Source: Pedobacter xixiisoli (GTDB lineage: Bacteria; Bacteroidota; Bacteroidia; Sphingobacteriales; Sphingobacteriaceae). From it: a stretch of 64,000 nucleotides of DNA. A program made the translations under genes and the position numbers. How positions within the stretch are numbered: position 1 is the first letter of the stretch; each line of letters starts with the position of its first letter. Below the pieces are notes generated by a model that searched no databases, was not told the DNA's origin, and saw only the letters and a list, made by a program, of their open reading frames with translations. The stretch covers positions 558,001 to 622,000 of the forward strand of contig NZ_OCMT01000001.1 in NCBI RefSeq assembly GCF_900215335.1, written 5' to 3'. Shown here piece by piece: positions 25,867 to 35,332 of the stretch.

Positions 25867-28800
25867 TTATAAACCTAATCTTAAACCTAAACTATATGTT
25901 CTTGTATTTGGATACGAGTTCATGTCAACACCTTTTCTAGAAGCATCTGCACCAAACGAGTTCACATCTGGATCGAACCAGCTGTAGTTAGTTAATGTCA
26001 TTAGGTTATTTACTGCGCCGTAAACATTAATTGTACCCGCTATTTTGCCTTTTAGGTTAAAGGTGTAACCAAAGCTTAAAGTTTTGAAGCGGATAAAACT
26101 ACCGTCTTCTACAAACCTATCACTAAAGAACATCTCTCTGCTTTGTCCAGCATCTAGACGAGGCCAAGTAGCTGTTGCGGTAGTTTCTGGTGTCCATCGC
26201 CCATCATAAGCGAATTTCGGCATACTCGTTCTTTCACCCATTCTAATGTTGATGGCATTGGTGTTTAAGATATCGTTACCAACAGCACCTTGAACAAAAG
26301 CGGTAAGTGTGAATTTTTTATAATTAAAGGTATTGGTGATACCGAAGGTGTAATCTGGTTGGGTGTTGCCAATAATTGTACGATCAGATGCTTCACTAAC
26401 ATTCCCATCGCCATTTAAATCTTTGTATTTAATCTCACCTAATTTCGATTTTAATTGTGCATCAGGTAAGTTTTTCCAACGAGGATCTGCTCTAACTTCA
26501 GCTTCGCTATCGTAAAAACCATCTTCAACCATGCCGTAAATACTTCCAATAGGAGAGCCATTTCTAATGATGATTGGACTTTCTAAACCATTGTAAAGCC
26601 TTCTGAACTGATCGCTCTCTAAATCTTGAACCTTGTTGCGGTTGAATGTAAGGTTGCCATTAACTTTCCATCCGAAATTTTTGTTGCTGATCAAATCGCC
26701 GTAAACGCTAATCTCTAAACCTCTATTCACTACCGAGCCAAGGTTAGTTCTAAAACCTCCTGGAAAAGCCTGACTTGGTTCTAGGTTGGTTGTTTGCAAT
26801 AAGTTTTCAGTAAGCTTACGGTATAAATCTACGGTTACCGTTAATTTGTTTTTAAGAAAACCCATATCTAAACCTATGTCAGTTTGATATGTAGTTTCCC
26901 ATCTCTGGTCTACATCTACCAATATTTGACCTAGCGCAAACCCGCTTTGCGGATTATCAGTCACTGAAACAGTAGAGGGGTTCATCGCATATTTTGTTGC
27001 ATAGGGAACAATACCTTGGTTACCGGTAGTACCATAAGAAGCTCTAAGTTTTAAATTGCTGAAAATCCTTTGGTTTTTGAAAAAATCTTCTTTGCTAACT
27101 GCCCAAGCAGCAGATACAGAACCAAAATTTGCGAACTGATTTTTTTCAGTAAACTTACTGGATCCATCTCTACGGTAATTCGCAGTAACCATGTATTTGC
27201 CATCGTAATTGTAGTTTACCCTTCCTAAGAAAGACAATAGATGGTATTCTGTTTTGCCGTTGGTAGTAGGCAATTGAATTAGCCCCGATCTAAAGTTGTA
27301 ATTCTCTGTAAGATCCGTAGGAAATCCAGTAGCTCTAATTTCATACATCTTATCGTTGACAGTTTCGTAAGACACGGCACCCATGGCATTAATGGTGTGC
27401 TTTTTCGCAAATGTTTTTCTGTAGCTAAGCACGCCTTCTGTAGTGAATTGTCTCGTTGTTACATCGCCTTCACTTGCACGTCCGTTAATAGGCGGACGGC
27501 CTTCATGTACAGTTCTTCCTAAATAGGTTTCGCGTGGATTTGAGTTAAGGTTGTAGCCAAAACGTTGACGATAATTTAAGTTAGGGGAGATGTTAACTTG
27601 ACCATATCCAGATAATACAACTCTGATAGCTCTGGTGACATCTTTACTGTCTGTTGCTGCTTTGTACGGGTTAGAAACTCTGGTATTGTTTAATAATTCG
27701 TCACGTAGCTCTGAAAAAGGATCGGTAAATGCATAAATGGTAGGGTATAGCATTGCCGAGTTAATTAAGTTTGATTGAGATTGCGAAGTATTGGTCTTTA
27801 CCATTCTGTATTGTCCAAAACTTACGTTGGTATTTAAACCCATCTCAAAAAGCTTACTCACTTTACGATTAATGTTGATTTGCGTTCCGTATCTCTTAAA
27901 ACCGCTGTTAATGATAATGCCTTGCTGATCTACCATGTTTCCAGATATGGAGTAAGTACCTTTATCATTACCGCCAGAAATACGTAGCGAGTAATCGTTA
28001 GAAACAGCAGTTCTCAAAATGGTTTCAAGCCAATCTGTTCCTTTAAAGCCTTCTGGATAGCTACTGCCAGCGGGTATGCCAGTTAAAAAATCCTCTGGTT
28101 TTGGAATATACCTAGTGATGTTAAGTATTGGATCTACTACTACAGCACCTGGGAAAGGAACTGATAAAGGTGCATCTTCGTACAGGTGAAAATTGAGTTT
28201 GGCTTCATTACTTCTAAGTGCATATTCGTATGCGCCTAATAATTCTACTTTGTTAGACAGCTGTGCCAAACCGATGTTGGCTGTAAAATCAATTTTATCT
28301 TTACCAGCTTTACCTTTTTTTGTAGTGATTAAAACTACACCATTTGAACCTCTAGATCCGTAAATCGCAGTTGCAGATGCATCTTTCAAAATCTCTATAC
28401 TCTCAATATCCTGTGGATTTAAAAAGGATATCGGATTGATGGTTTGATATTGTTCGTTAGGGTCGGTACTACCATTAGAAGTTTGTCCCGCAGAGGTAAT
28501 TGGAATATCGTCAACTACGTATAAAGGTTCGCTTCCACTAAAAGAGTTTGCACCACGAATGGTTAAGCTAATTCCTGCTCCAGGTGCTCCGTCATTTCGG
28601 TTTACTTCAACACCTGCAATCATACCTTGTAAACCTTGGTTAACGCTAATAGGGTTGTTGGCAATTAAATCTTCACCTTTTAAAGAGCTTACAGATTCTG
28701 TAAGTTCGTTACGTTTTCTGGTGCCATAACCAATTACTACTACATCATCTAAGGTACTGCTAGATTCTTCCAAATTGACATTAATTGTCCGTTGGCTACC

Positions 28801-29139
28801 TACTATCTTTTCTATACTAGTGTAGCCCATAAATTCGAAAGTAAGTACTGCTGTTTCGTTAGGTACACTTATTCGATAAGTACCATCGTTGGAGGTGCCA
28901 ATTGCTACTTTGGATCCTTTTAGTTTTACACTTACACCAGGCAGAGGTTGATTCTTGTTGTCGGTCACCTTACCCGTTACTGTAATTTGAGGAGTCTGGG
29001 CCTTTGTCAAATTAGAAAACAGAACGCTCGCTAATAAGATCAATATGACAAAAGTACTGATCTGTATGGCGGATTCCTTCCTTTGATAGTGACTCGCTTC
29101 GAGCTTGAAAAAAATACGCTTAGCTACAAGTTTTTTCAT
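25867..29139 (-). CDS. SusC-family TonB-dependent outer-membrane transporter
   Basis: This 1090-residue outer-membrane receptor has an unusually long N-terminal leader whose hydrophobic core lies at about residues 27-47 (ending TKAQ). A carboxypeptidase-regulatory-like domain follows (about 52-130), then a TonB-box-like segment (DDVVVIGYGTRKR), a plug domain with the SusC signature IESIEILKDASATAIYGSRG, and a 22-strand-type barrel. It ends in a beta-strand with aromatic/leucine residues (RTYSLGLRLGL). It imports oligosaccharides together with SusD and energy from TonB. It is the first gene of the operon; a 525-base gene-free region precedes it. Confidence 0.97.
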   Translation of the reverse strand: MKKLVAKRIFFKLEASHYQRKESAIQISTFVILILLASVLFSNLTKAQTPQITVTGKVTDNKNQPLPGVSVKLKGSKVAIGTSNDGTYRISVPNETAVLTFEFMGYTSIEKIVGSQRTINVNLEESSSTLDDVVVIGYGTRKRNELTESVSSLKGEDLIANNPISVNQGLQGMIAGVEVNRNDGAPGAGISLTIRGANSFSGSEPLYVVDDIPITSAGQTSNGSTDPNEQYQTINPISFLNPQDIESIEILKDASATAIYGSRGSNGVVLITTKKGKAGKDKIDFTANIGLAQLSNKVELLGAYEYALRSNEAKLNFHLYEDAPLSVPFPGAVVVDPILNITRYIPKPEDFLTGIPAGSSYPEGFKGTDWLETILRTAVSNDYSLRISGGNDKGTYSISGNMVDQQGIIINSGFKRYGTQININRKVSKLFEMGLNTNVSFGQYRMVKTNTSQSQSNLINSAMLYPTIYAFTDPFSELRDELLNNTRVSNPYKAATDSKDVTRAIRVVLSGYGQVNISPNLNYRQRFGYNLNSNPRETYLGRTVHEGRPPINGRASEGDVTTRQFTTEGVLSYRKTFAKKHTINAMGAVSYETVNDKMYEIRATGFPTDLTENYNFRSGLIQLPTTNGKTEYHLLSFLGRVNYNYDGKYMVTANYRRDGSSKFTEKNQFANFGSVSAAWAVSKEDFFKNQRIFSNLKLRASYGTTGNQGIVPYATKYAMNPSTVSVTDNPQSGFALGQILVDVDQRWETTYQTDIGLDMGFLKNKLTVTVDLYRKLTENLLQTTNLEPSQAFPGGFRTNLGSVVNRGLEISVYGDLISNKNFGWKVNGNLTFNRNKVQDLESDQFRRLYNGLESPIIIRNGSPIGSIYGMVEDGFYDSEAEVRADPRWKNLPDAQLKSKLGEIKYKDLNGDGNVSEASDRTIIGNTQPDYTFGITNTFNYKKFTLTAFVQGAVGNDILNTNAINIRMGERTSMPKFAYDGRWTPETTATATWPRLDAGQSREMFFSDRFVEDGSFIRFKTLSFGYTFNLKGKIAGTINVYGAVNNLMTLTNYSWFDPDVNSFGADASRKGVDMNSYPNTRTYSLGLRLGL

Positions 29140-29664
29140 AAAAGCTAAATATTTGGTTAAATAAGTGATAGGTTGTTGTCTGTATGTGCCGATTAGTTTC
29201 GGGATAAATAAATACTATAGAGCGTTCCTGTTTTTTGCGCTATCCTGTAGATAGAATTAGGAGGTAGTTTTGTTTTGTTCATGAGCTAGGTTGCTTGGTT
29301 GGTTTAAGCCTTGCAGTCGCTCATATTAGCGAGTAGCCAAGACTGATTATTTGGTTATTTCAAAGTTGCCTCTTTAATAACTAGCAAACCAATACTTTTT
29401 TAACAAAATACTATCTAAAATCGTATCAATTTTGATGGATGGAATTATTTTATGATTGTTTTTTGCTTTACCAACGGAAAATCTATTTAGATAGATTAGC
29501 TGCTTTTTAGTTATTAGCTGATTGATAGATGCAGTTAATTCAGTTTAATGAACGTTAGATAAAGGATGTTTACCGCTTTTTGTGAAAGTTATTTGGGCTG
29601 TATTTTTTTATGAAAAGCTAATACTTTTCCGACATTAGTTGCTCTGAAAAATTGAAATAGCTTT
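29140..29664. promoter_or_regulatory. Long leader/promoter region upstream of susC
   Basis: No gene is visible in these 525 bases between the AraC gene and susC, which are transcribed the same way. A small hairpin-prone repeat, TCGCT with AGCGA, occurs near 29317-29332. I see no exact TAnnTTTG element on the leftward strand. The length suggests room for a promoter plus a long 5' leader. Confidence 0.4.
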
Positions 29665-30546
29665 TTATACGAATATTCTGTTTCCAGAAAAGTTCTCCCT
29701 GAATTCTTTTGGGGTGCAGTGTTTTTTCTTTTTAAAGAGCCTATTGAAGTTGGAGATATTGTTGAAGCCGCAAGAATAGGATATCTCGGTAATGGTATGT
29801 GTGGTATCTATCAGCATTCTAGAGGCATGCCCCAGTCTAATTTCGTTCAAAGAGTTGATAAATGTATTGCCAGTGCGCTTTTTGATGAATCTACTAAATG
29901 ATTCATCAGTCATGTTAGTGAGCTTGGCAAGGTCTTTTAAGGAGATGTCTTTATCGTAATTGGTATGCATAAAGTCGAAAGCTTTCTCTAATCTACGGCT
30001 GTTGTATTTTAGCGAATTGGAGTTGATAAAACCGATATCTGATAGCAAGGACATGCTTTTAGACATTGATAGGTCGTTGAGTATACTTAATAACTCTAGT
30101 ACAGAATTGAAACCATTAGTATTTTTTAAAGACTGTAGACGTGGTACTGCTGCAATCACACTTTCTTTGCTAAATGAAATTCCCCGCAAGCTTTTGTCAA
30201 ACATTTGCCTAATGAAACTCATCTGGTTTCTTTTTAGGAATTTCTCATCAAAAAGGTCTTTGTGCCATTGTATAGTGATTTCGGTAATTTCGGTTTTGCA
30301 CTCGTGAGTAAGCCAAACATGTGGTAGGTTAGGGCCAACTAATACCAATTCTACATCATCAATCACACTAATATGATCGCCTACGATCCGCTTTGCGCCA
30401 CTTGCATTTAAAATCAGATTAAGCTCATACTCCTCATGGAAATGAAGAGGGAAGTCAAATTCGGTCTTAACCCTAGAAAAGATAGTGAAGCAATCATTCG
30501 GTGTTAAAGGAGTAATCTCTTTGATCATATTGGGCTTAGTGCTCAT
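29665..30546 (-). CDS. AraC-family regulator with cupin sensor domain
   Basis: This 293-residue regulator has an N-terminal cupin-like sensor (LHFHEEYELNLIL, then VELVLVGPNLPHVW) and a C-terminal pair of helix-turn-helix motifs (ISLKDLAKLTNMTDESFSRFIKKRTG and CGFNNISNFNRLFKKKKHCTPKEFR). It is located between the SusC operon, transcribed in the same direction, and the divergent symporter-GH130 operon, so it may regulate both. It is the same subfamily as the regulator at 37706-38572 (shared HxHEE and VLVGxNLPHxW motifs). Its ligand is probably a sugar released from the target glycan. Confidence 0.9.
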   Translation of the reverse strand: MSTKPNMIKEITPLTPNDCFTIFSRVKTEFDFPLHFHEEYELNLILNASGAKRIVGDHISVIDDVELVLVGPNLPHVWLTHECKTEITEITIQWHKDLFDEKFLKRNQMSFIRQMFDKSLRGISFSKESVIAAVPRLQSLKNTNGFNSVLELLSILNDLSMSKSMSLLSDIGFINSNSLKYNSRRLEKAFDFMHTNYDKDISLKDLAKLTNMTDESFSRFIKKRTGNTFINSLNEIRLGHASRMLIDTTHTITEISYSCGFNNISNFNRLFKKKKHCTPKEFRENFSGNRIFV

Positions 30547-30757
30547 TGTTTGTTATACTTGGTTAGTGTAAAATTAATATATTATTATCTTCATAACATA
30601 ATGAAGTAGAAAATTATATATTAATCGGATAAAAAAGTATTAGTGTGGCATGAGCTTATTTATAGAAATTTACATCCATAAATATTGATGACATATCGAT
30701 GCTCTTTTGGCCAAAAATCAATTGTCATTTTTATAACCAAATAAACTGTAACTCGAA

Positions 30758-32590
30758 TTGAAACTGCAAATTATAGATATCGCAATCGTTGTATCCTATC
30801 TCATCTTAATGGTGTTGATTGGATGGTATTACAAAAATAAGGCAAAGCAAAACAAAGAAAGTTACCTTATGGGAGGTAAAAAACTGCCATGGTATATGTT
30901 AGGTTTGAGTGACGCTAGTGATATGTTTGATATTAGTGGCACCATGTGGATGATTTCGCTGTGCTTTGTGTACGGAATGAAAAGCATATGGATTCCTTGG
31001 CTGTGGCCTGTGTTTAACCAAGTATTTAACATGATGTTTTTATCTAAATGGTTGCGTAGGTCAAATGCAAATACTGGTGCCGAATGGTTAGCTACTAGAT
31101 TTGGATTGGTAGGCACAGGTGTAAAGGCATCACATAATATTGTAGTGGCTTTTGCCATTATCAGTTGCTTGGGCTTTTTAGCCTATGGCTTTGTGGGTTT
31201 GGGTAAATTTATAGAGGTTTTTGTGCCTTGGGATTTAGTGAAAGCGTATATCCCGTTTAATGTGCCGCCGCAATACGTAGCCCATTTTTATGGTATCATA
31301 TTCACTTTGTTTGCCATGTTCTATTCCATTTTAGGGGGCATGCACAGTATCGTAATAGGTGATTTTATCAAATATATTATCATGACTATCGGATGTGTAG
31401 CTATCGCTATCATCGCATTTTTGCATTTAAGAGAGAATAATTTTGAGCTTAACGTACCTAAAGGTTGGTTCGACCCATTTTTTGGTTGGAAATTAGATCT
31501 GGATTGGAGTAACATCGTGCCGGCGGCTAATCAAAAAATAGAAGATGATGGTTTTGGTTTATTCTCCATTTTCTTTATGATGATGCTCTTTAAAGGAGTA
31601 TTTGCAAGTTTGGCAGGCCCGTCTCCAAGTTACGATATGCAAAAGGTGCTGTCTACAAAATCACCAAAAGAAGCCTCTAAAATGACAGGTTTTGTGTCAC
31701 TAGTATTATTGCCGGTAAGATATTCGATGATTATTGGCTTAACGGCATTGGCTCTGCTTTATTTTGATCAGATGGGCTTGTCGGCTGGTGGAGCTACAGA
31801 TTTCGAGCGTATTTTACCAGCGGCAATTAACACATTTTTACCTGTTGGGATTTTAGGTTTGGTGCTTACAGGTTTACTTGGTGCATTTATGGGCACTTTT
31901 TCTGGAACTTTAAATGCGGCACAAGCTTATATCGTTAACGATGTTTATTTGAAATATGTAAATCCAACAGCTTCTACTAAGAAAATAATTAGGATGAATT
32001 ATTTAGTAGGGATAATAGTAGTAGTTGTCGGTGTGATATTGGGCTTTTTTGCAAAAGATGTAAACAGCATTTTACAATGGATAGTTGGTGCTTTATACGG
32101 CGGATACATCGCATCTAATATGCTAAAATGGTACTGGTGGAGATTTAATGCCAACGGATTTTTCTGGGGAATGGCATCAGGGATTGCGGCTGCGCTTGTT
32201 TTTCCATTCCTTTTTGATGGGATTTTGCCACTTTATGTTTGGCCTTTGCTATTTGTTATCTCTCTGTTGGGTTGTCTGATAGGTACTTATGCAGCACCAG
32301 CTACCGATAAAGAAATCTTAAAATCATTTTATACCACCGTAAAACCTTGGGGTTTTTGGCAGCCAATCCACGATTTGGTGAAAGTAGAAGAACCCAATTT
32401 TCAGCCTAATAAAAGGTTCGGGTTAGATATGTTCAACGTTTCGTTGGGAATGATAGCACAATGTTGCCTTACACTTTTGCCCATGTACTTGGTAATGTGG
32501 ATGAAACTACCTTTAATGGTAGTAATAGCCATCTTATTTGTGATTGTATTGATTTTGAAAAGAACATGGTGGAATAAACTTGAAAACTAA
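30758..32590 (+). CDS. Sodium:solute symporter (SSS family), TTG start
   Basis: This is a 610-residue inner-membrane transporter with about 13-15 helices, longer than most SSS proteins. The N-terminus IDIAIVVSYLILMVLIGWYY is the usual first helix and the stretch GGMHSIVIGDFIKYIIMT is typical of the family. Translation most likely starts at TTG 30758: an in-frame stop lies three codons upstream, and the next in-frame ATG would remove most of helix 1. It heads a rightward operon with GH130, BNR, GH88 and DUF4861 genes, spaced 11-31 bases apart. It probably imports a mono- or disaccharide, possibly mannosyl-glucose for the next enzyme; that pairing is inference. Confidence 0.9.
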   Translation: MKLQIIDIAIVVSYLILMVLIGWYYKNKAKQNKESYLMGGKKLPWYMLGLSDASDMFDISGTMWMISLCFVYGMKSIWIPWLWPVFNQVFNMMFLSKWLRRSNANTGAEWLATRFGLVGTGVKASHNIVVAFAIISCLGFLAYGFVGLGKFIEVFVPWDLVKAYIPFNVPPQYVAHFYGIIFTLFAMFYSILGGMHSIVIGDFIKYIIMTIGCVAIAIIAFLHLRENNFELNVPKGWFDPFFGWKLDLDWSNIVPAANQKIEDDGFGLFSIFFMMMLFKGVFASLAGPSPSYDMQKVLSTKSPKEASKMTGFVSLVLLPVRYSMIIGLTALALLYFDQMGLSAGGATDFERILPAAINTFLPVGILGLVLTGLLGAFMGTFSGTLNAAQAYIVNDVYLKYVNPTASTKKIIRMNYLVGIIVVVVGVILGFFAKDVNSILQWIVGALYGGYIASNMLKWYWWRFNANGFFWGMASGIAAALVFPFLFDGILPLYVWPLLFVISLLGCLIGTYAAPATDKEILKSFYTTVKPWGFWQPIHDLVKVEEPNFQPNKRFGLDMFNVSLGMIAQCCLTLLPMYLVMWMKLPLMVVIAILFVIVLILKRTWWNKLEN

Positions 32591-32621
32591 ATTAACACTT
32601 AAAAATATTAACTTATAAATT

Positions 32622-33827
32622 ATGAATTTGCACTTTGAGAAGAGGTTAAGCGAATTACAGCAAGCTCATTTTGATTTAATCACCACAGAAAATCGCAAGA
32701 GCGGTTTAGGAAACGGAATTTTTGATAGATACGAAAATCCGGTGCTTACGGCAGCACATACGCCCTTAAATTGGAGGTACGATTTAAACCCGCAAACTAA
32801 TCCGTATTTAATGGAAAGATTCGGTATTAACGCCACTTTTAACGCTGGTGCTATCCTTTTTAATGGAAAGTTTTTGATGGTGGTAAGAGTAGAGGGAAAC
32901 GACCGTAAATCGTTCTTTGCAGTTGCAGAAAGTGATAACGGTATCGATAACTTCAAGTTTTGGAATTATCCAGTGGTGATTCCAGAAACCAACGACCCTG
33001 ATACCAACGTTTACGATATGCGCTTAATCCAACACGAAGACGGATGGATTTATGGTTTGTTTTGTACAGAAAGAAAGGATCTAAAAGCACCAGATGGAGA
33101 CCAGTCGGCGGCGGTAGCGCAGTGTGGCATTGTGAGAACCAAAGATTTAAAGCAGTGGCAACGCTTGCCAGACCTTCAAACTTCGTCGGCACAGCAGCGC
33201 AACGTAGTACTTCATCCAGAATTTATAGATGGAAAATATGCGTTCTACACTCGTCCACAAGATAGTTTTATCGAAGCTGGAAAGGGCGGAGGCATTGGTT
33301 TTGGTTTATGTGATGATATCGAGAATCCGATAGTAACCAAAGAGCAAGTGATAGATCACCGGGTTTACCATACTGTTTATGAAGGCAAAAATGGACTTGG
33401 CCCAGCACCAATAAAAACGGAAAAGGGTTGGCTGCACTTGGCTCATGGCGTTAGAAATACTGCCGCAGGATTAAGATACGTACTGTATCTTTTCATGACC
33501 GACTTGCAAGACATCTCGAAAGTGATTTATAAACCAGCTGGCTACTTTATGGCTCCAGAAGGCGAGGAAAGAATAGGAGATGTCTCTAATGTTTTGTTCA
33601 GCAACGGCTGGATTCAGAATGGTGAGGACATTTTTATCTACTACGCGTCATCAGATACCAGAATGCATGTGGCAACCAGTACTATAGATAAACTGATTGA
33701 TTACGTAATTAATACACCTGAAGATGGATTTAGATCGGCAGAGTCGGTAAATACAGTATCTAATATCATCTCAAAAAATGAAAGCATATTAGCGCCAGTA
33801 AGCGCAACAACAAGTAAAGCGATATAA
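32622..33827 (+). CDS. GH130 phosphorylase, likely 4-O-beta-D-mannosyl-D-glucose phosphorylase
   Basis: This 401-residue cytoplasmic enzyme has no signal peptide. The sequence matches GH130 subfamily 1: the N-terminal region with [19 protein letters not shown], the catalytic stretch NVYDMRL with general acid Asp132, and the five-bladed propeller motif [14 protein letters not shown]. Known members phosphorolyse mannosyl-beta-1,4-glucose to mannose 1-phosphate and glucose. It follows the symporter by 31 bases. Its presence suggests that the target glycan contains a mannosyl-beta-1,4-glucose unit, as in glucomannan or a related heteropolysaccharide. Subfamily assignment is by sequence appearance only. 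Confidence 0.88.
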   Translation: MNLHFEKRLSELQQAHFDLITTENRKSGLGNGIFDRYENPVLTAAHTPLNWRYDLNPQTNPYLMERFGINATFNAGAILFNGKFLMVVRVEGNDRKSFFAVAESDNGIDNFKFWNYPVVIPETNDPDTNVYDMRLIQHEDGWIYGLFCTERKDLKAPDGDQSAAVAQCGIVRTKDLKQWQRLPDLQTSSAQQRNVVLHPEFIDGKYAFYTRPQDSFIEAGKGGGIGFGLCDDIENPIVTKEQVIDHRVYHTVYEGKNGLGPAPIKTEKGWLHLAHGVRNTAAGLRYVLYLFMTDLQDISKVIYKPAGYFMAPEGEERIGDVSNVLFSNGWIQNGEDIFIYYASSDTRMHVATSTIDKLIDYVINTPEDGFRSAESVNTVSNIISKNESILAPVSATTSKAI

Positions 33828-33851
33828 AAATTAGACTAAGAAGATGCAACT

Positions 33852-35321
33852 ATGAGAAAAGCCATTCAGATTTTTATTTTAACAGCAGTAGTAGGAAGTT
33901 CAGTTTTAGTAGCCAGAGCTCAAGACAAAAAGCCGGCTAAACCCAAAGAACTGCTTAACAAAAAAGCAAACGGTTTTAAAGGTATTTGGTATATGATACA
34001 GCCAACTGGTAACGAATACGCTTACAAGTACAGCGGCGGTTTAGGTACTTATCCCGCAAACCACAGGCCTTTTGCTATCTATGCCGAAGAAGTAAATAAA
34101 ACTTTCTTCTGTTATGGCGGTACTAACGATAAAAATAGCACCTTGCTACATACCATTTCATCTTACGACCACGCTACTAAAATGGTGGCCAACCCAACCA
34201 TTGTATTAGATAAAAAAACGGTTGATGCGCATGATAATCCAGTAATTTCTATCGATTCTTTAGGGTATATCTGGATGTTTTCAACCTCACATGGCGTAGA
34301 GCGTCCATCTTATATTTCTAAATCTGTAAAACCTTACGATATTGGAAAATTTGAACTCGTAAATGCTACTGAAGATGTTAAAGGCGTGGAAACACCATTC
34401 ACCAACTTCTCTTATTTTCAGGTGTATTACGAAAAAGGAAAAGGTTTTTTAGCTCTTTTTTCTAGGTATGATGAAAATGCCAGACGTGTGATTGGTTTTA
34501 ATACGAGTAAAGACGGGCAGAAATGGGATAAATGGAAAGTGATTGGTAATATAGAAGGTGGCCACTATCAAGTGAGCGCAAAAGTTGGTGGTAAAATTGC
34601 CGTAGCTTTTGATTATCATCCAGATGGAAAAGGCCTAGATTACAGAACCAATTTATACTACCTAGAATCTTCTGATTGGGGTAAAAGCTGGCAAACTATG
34701 GATGGACAAAACCCGGAACTTCCATTAACGAAAAAAGAAAACATCGCTTTAGTTAAAGATTTCACTTCCCAAAAGCTAAATAACTACTTGCTAGATGTGA
34801 ATTTAGACGAAGAAGGTAAACCTTTGATTTTATCTGTTTCGAGCAAAGGGCCGCAACCAGGCCCACAAAATGGTCCAAGAGATTGGCACTTTTTCTATAC
34901 AGACAAAAAAACAAAAACTTGGAAAAGTACGGTGATTACCTCTTCTGACAGTAATTACGATATGGGATCTATCTATGCCGAAGGTAAAAATCAATTGAGA
35001 GTGATTGGTCCAACTGCGACAGGGCCACAGGCTTACAACCCAGGTGGTGATGTGGTATCATGGGTGAGTAAAAATTACGGTAAAACATGGAAGGCTAAGC
35101 AGCTCACCAAAAACAGTGATAAAAACCATTCTTACGTACGTAAACCAAACTTCGCTAAAGATGATTTCTATGGCTTTTGGGCAGATGGAAACGGACGTAA
35201 ACCATCAGAATCTAACTTGTACTTCACCAATAAAAAGGGAGAAGTATTCAAGTTGCCTAGAACAATGAATGGCGACCAAGTTTTGGTTGAGAAACGAAAA
35301 ATAATAGATAGAAACTTTTAA
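33852..35321 (+). CDS. Exported BNR-4 propeller protein (GH145/PL25/PL42-like)
   Basis: This 489-residue exported protein has a signal peptide (residues 1-23, ending ARAQ) and a seven-bladed beta-propeller with BNR repeats. Conserved stretches are NGFKGIWYMIQ, YKYSGGLGTYPANH, KTVDAHDNPVISID and FSTSHGVERPSYIS. This type of propeller occurs in several activities on rhamnosyl-glucuronate or ulvan-like links: GH145 rhamnosidases, PL25 ulvan lyases and PL42 rhamnose-glucuronate lyases. The next gene encodes a GH88 enzyme that removes 4,5-unsaturated glucuronate, so a lyase role making that product is attractive. Which of these activities it has cannot be decided here. Confidence 0.75.
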   Translation: MRKAIQIFILTAVVGSSVLVARAQDKKPAKPKELLNKKANGFKGIWYMIQPTGNEYAYKYSGGLGTYPANHRPFAIYAEEVNKTFFCYGGTNDKNSTLLHTISSYDHATKMVANPTIVLDKKTVDAHDNPVISIDSLGYIWMFSTSHGVERPSYISKSVKPYDIGKFELVNATEDVKGVETPFTNFSYFQVYYEKGKGFLALFSRYDENARRVIGFNTSKDGQKWDKWKVIGNIEGGHYQVSAKVGGKIAVAFDYHPDGKGLDYRTNLYYLESSDWGKSWQTMDGQNPELPLTKKENIALVKDFTSQKLNNYLLDVNLDEEGKPLILSVSSKGPQPGPQNGPRDWHFFYTDKKTKTWKSTVITSSDSNYDMGSIYAEGKNQLRVIGPTATGPQAYNPGGDVVSWVSKNYGKTWKAKQLTKNSDKNHSYVRKPNFAKDDFYGFWADGNGRKPSESNLYFTNKKGEVFKLPRTMNGDQVLVEKRKIIDRNF

Positions 35322-35332
35322 TTTTTTGCCGA

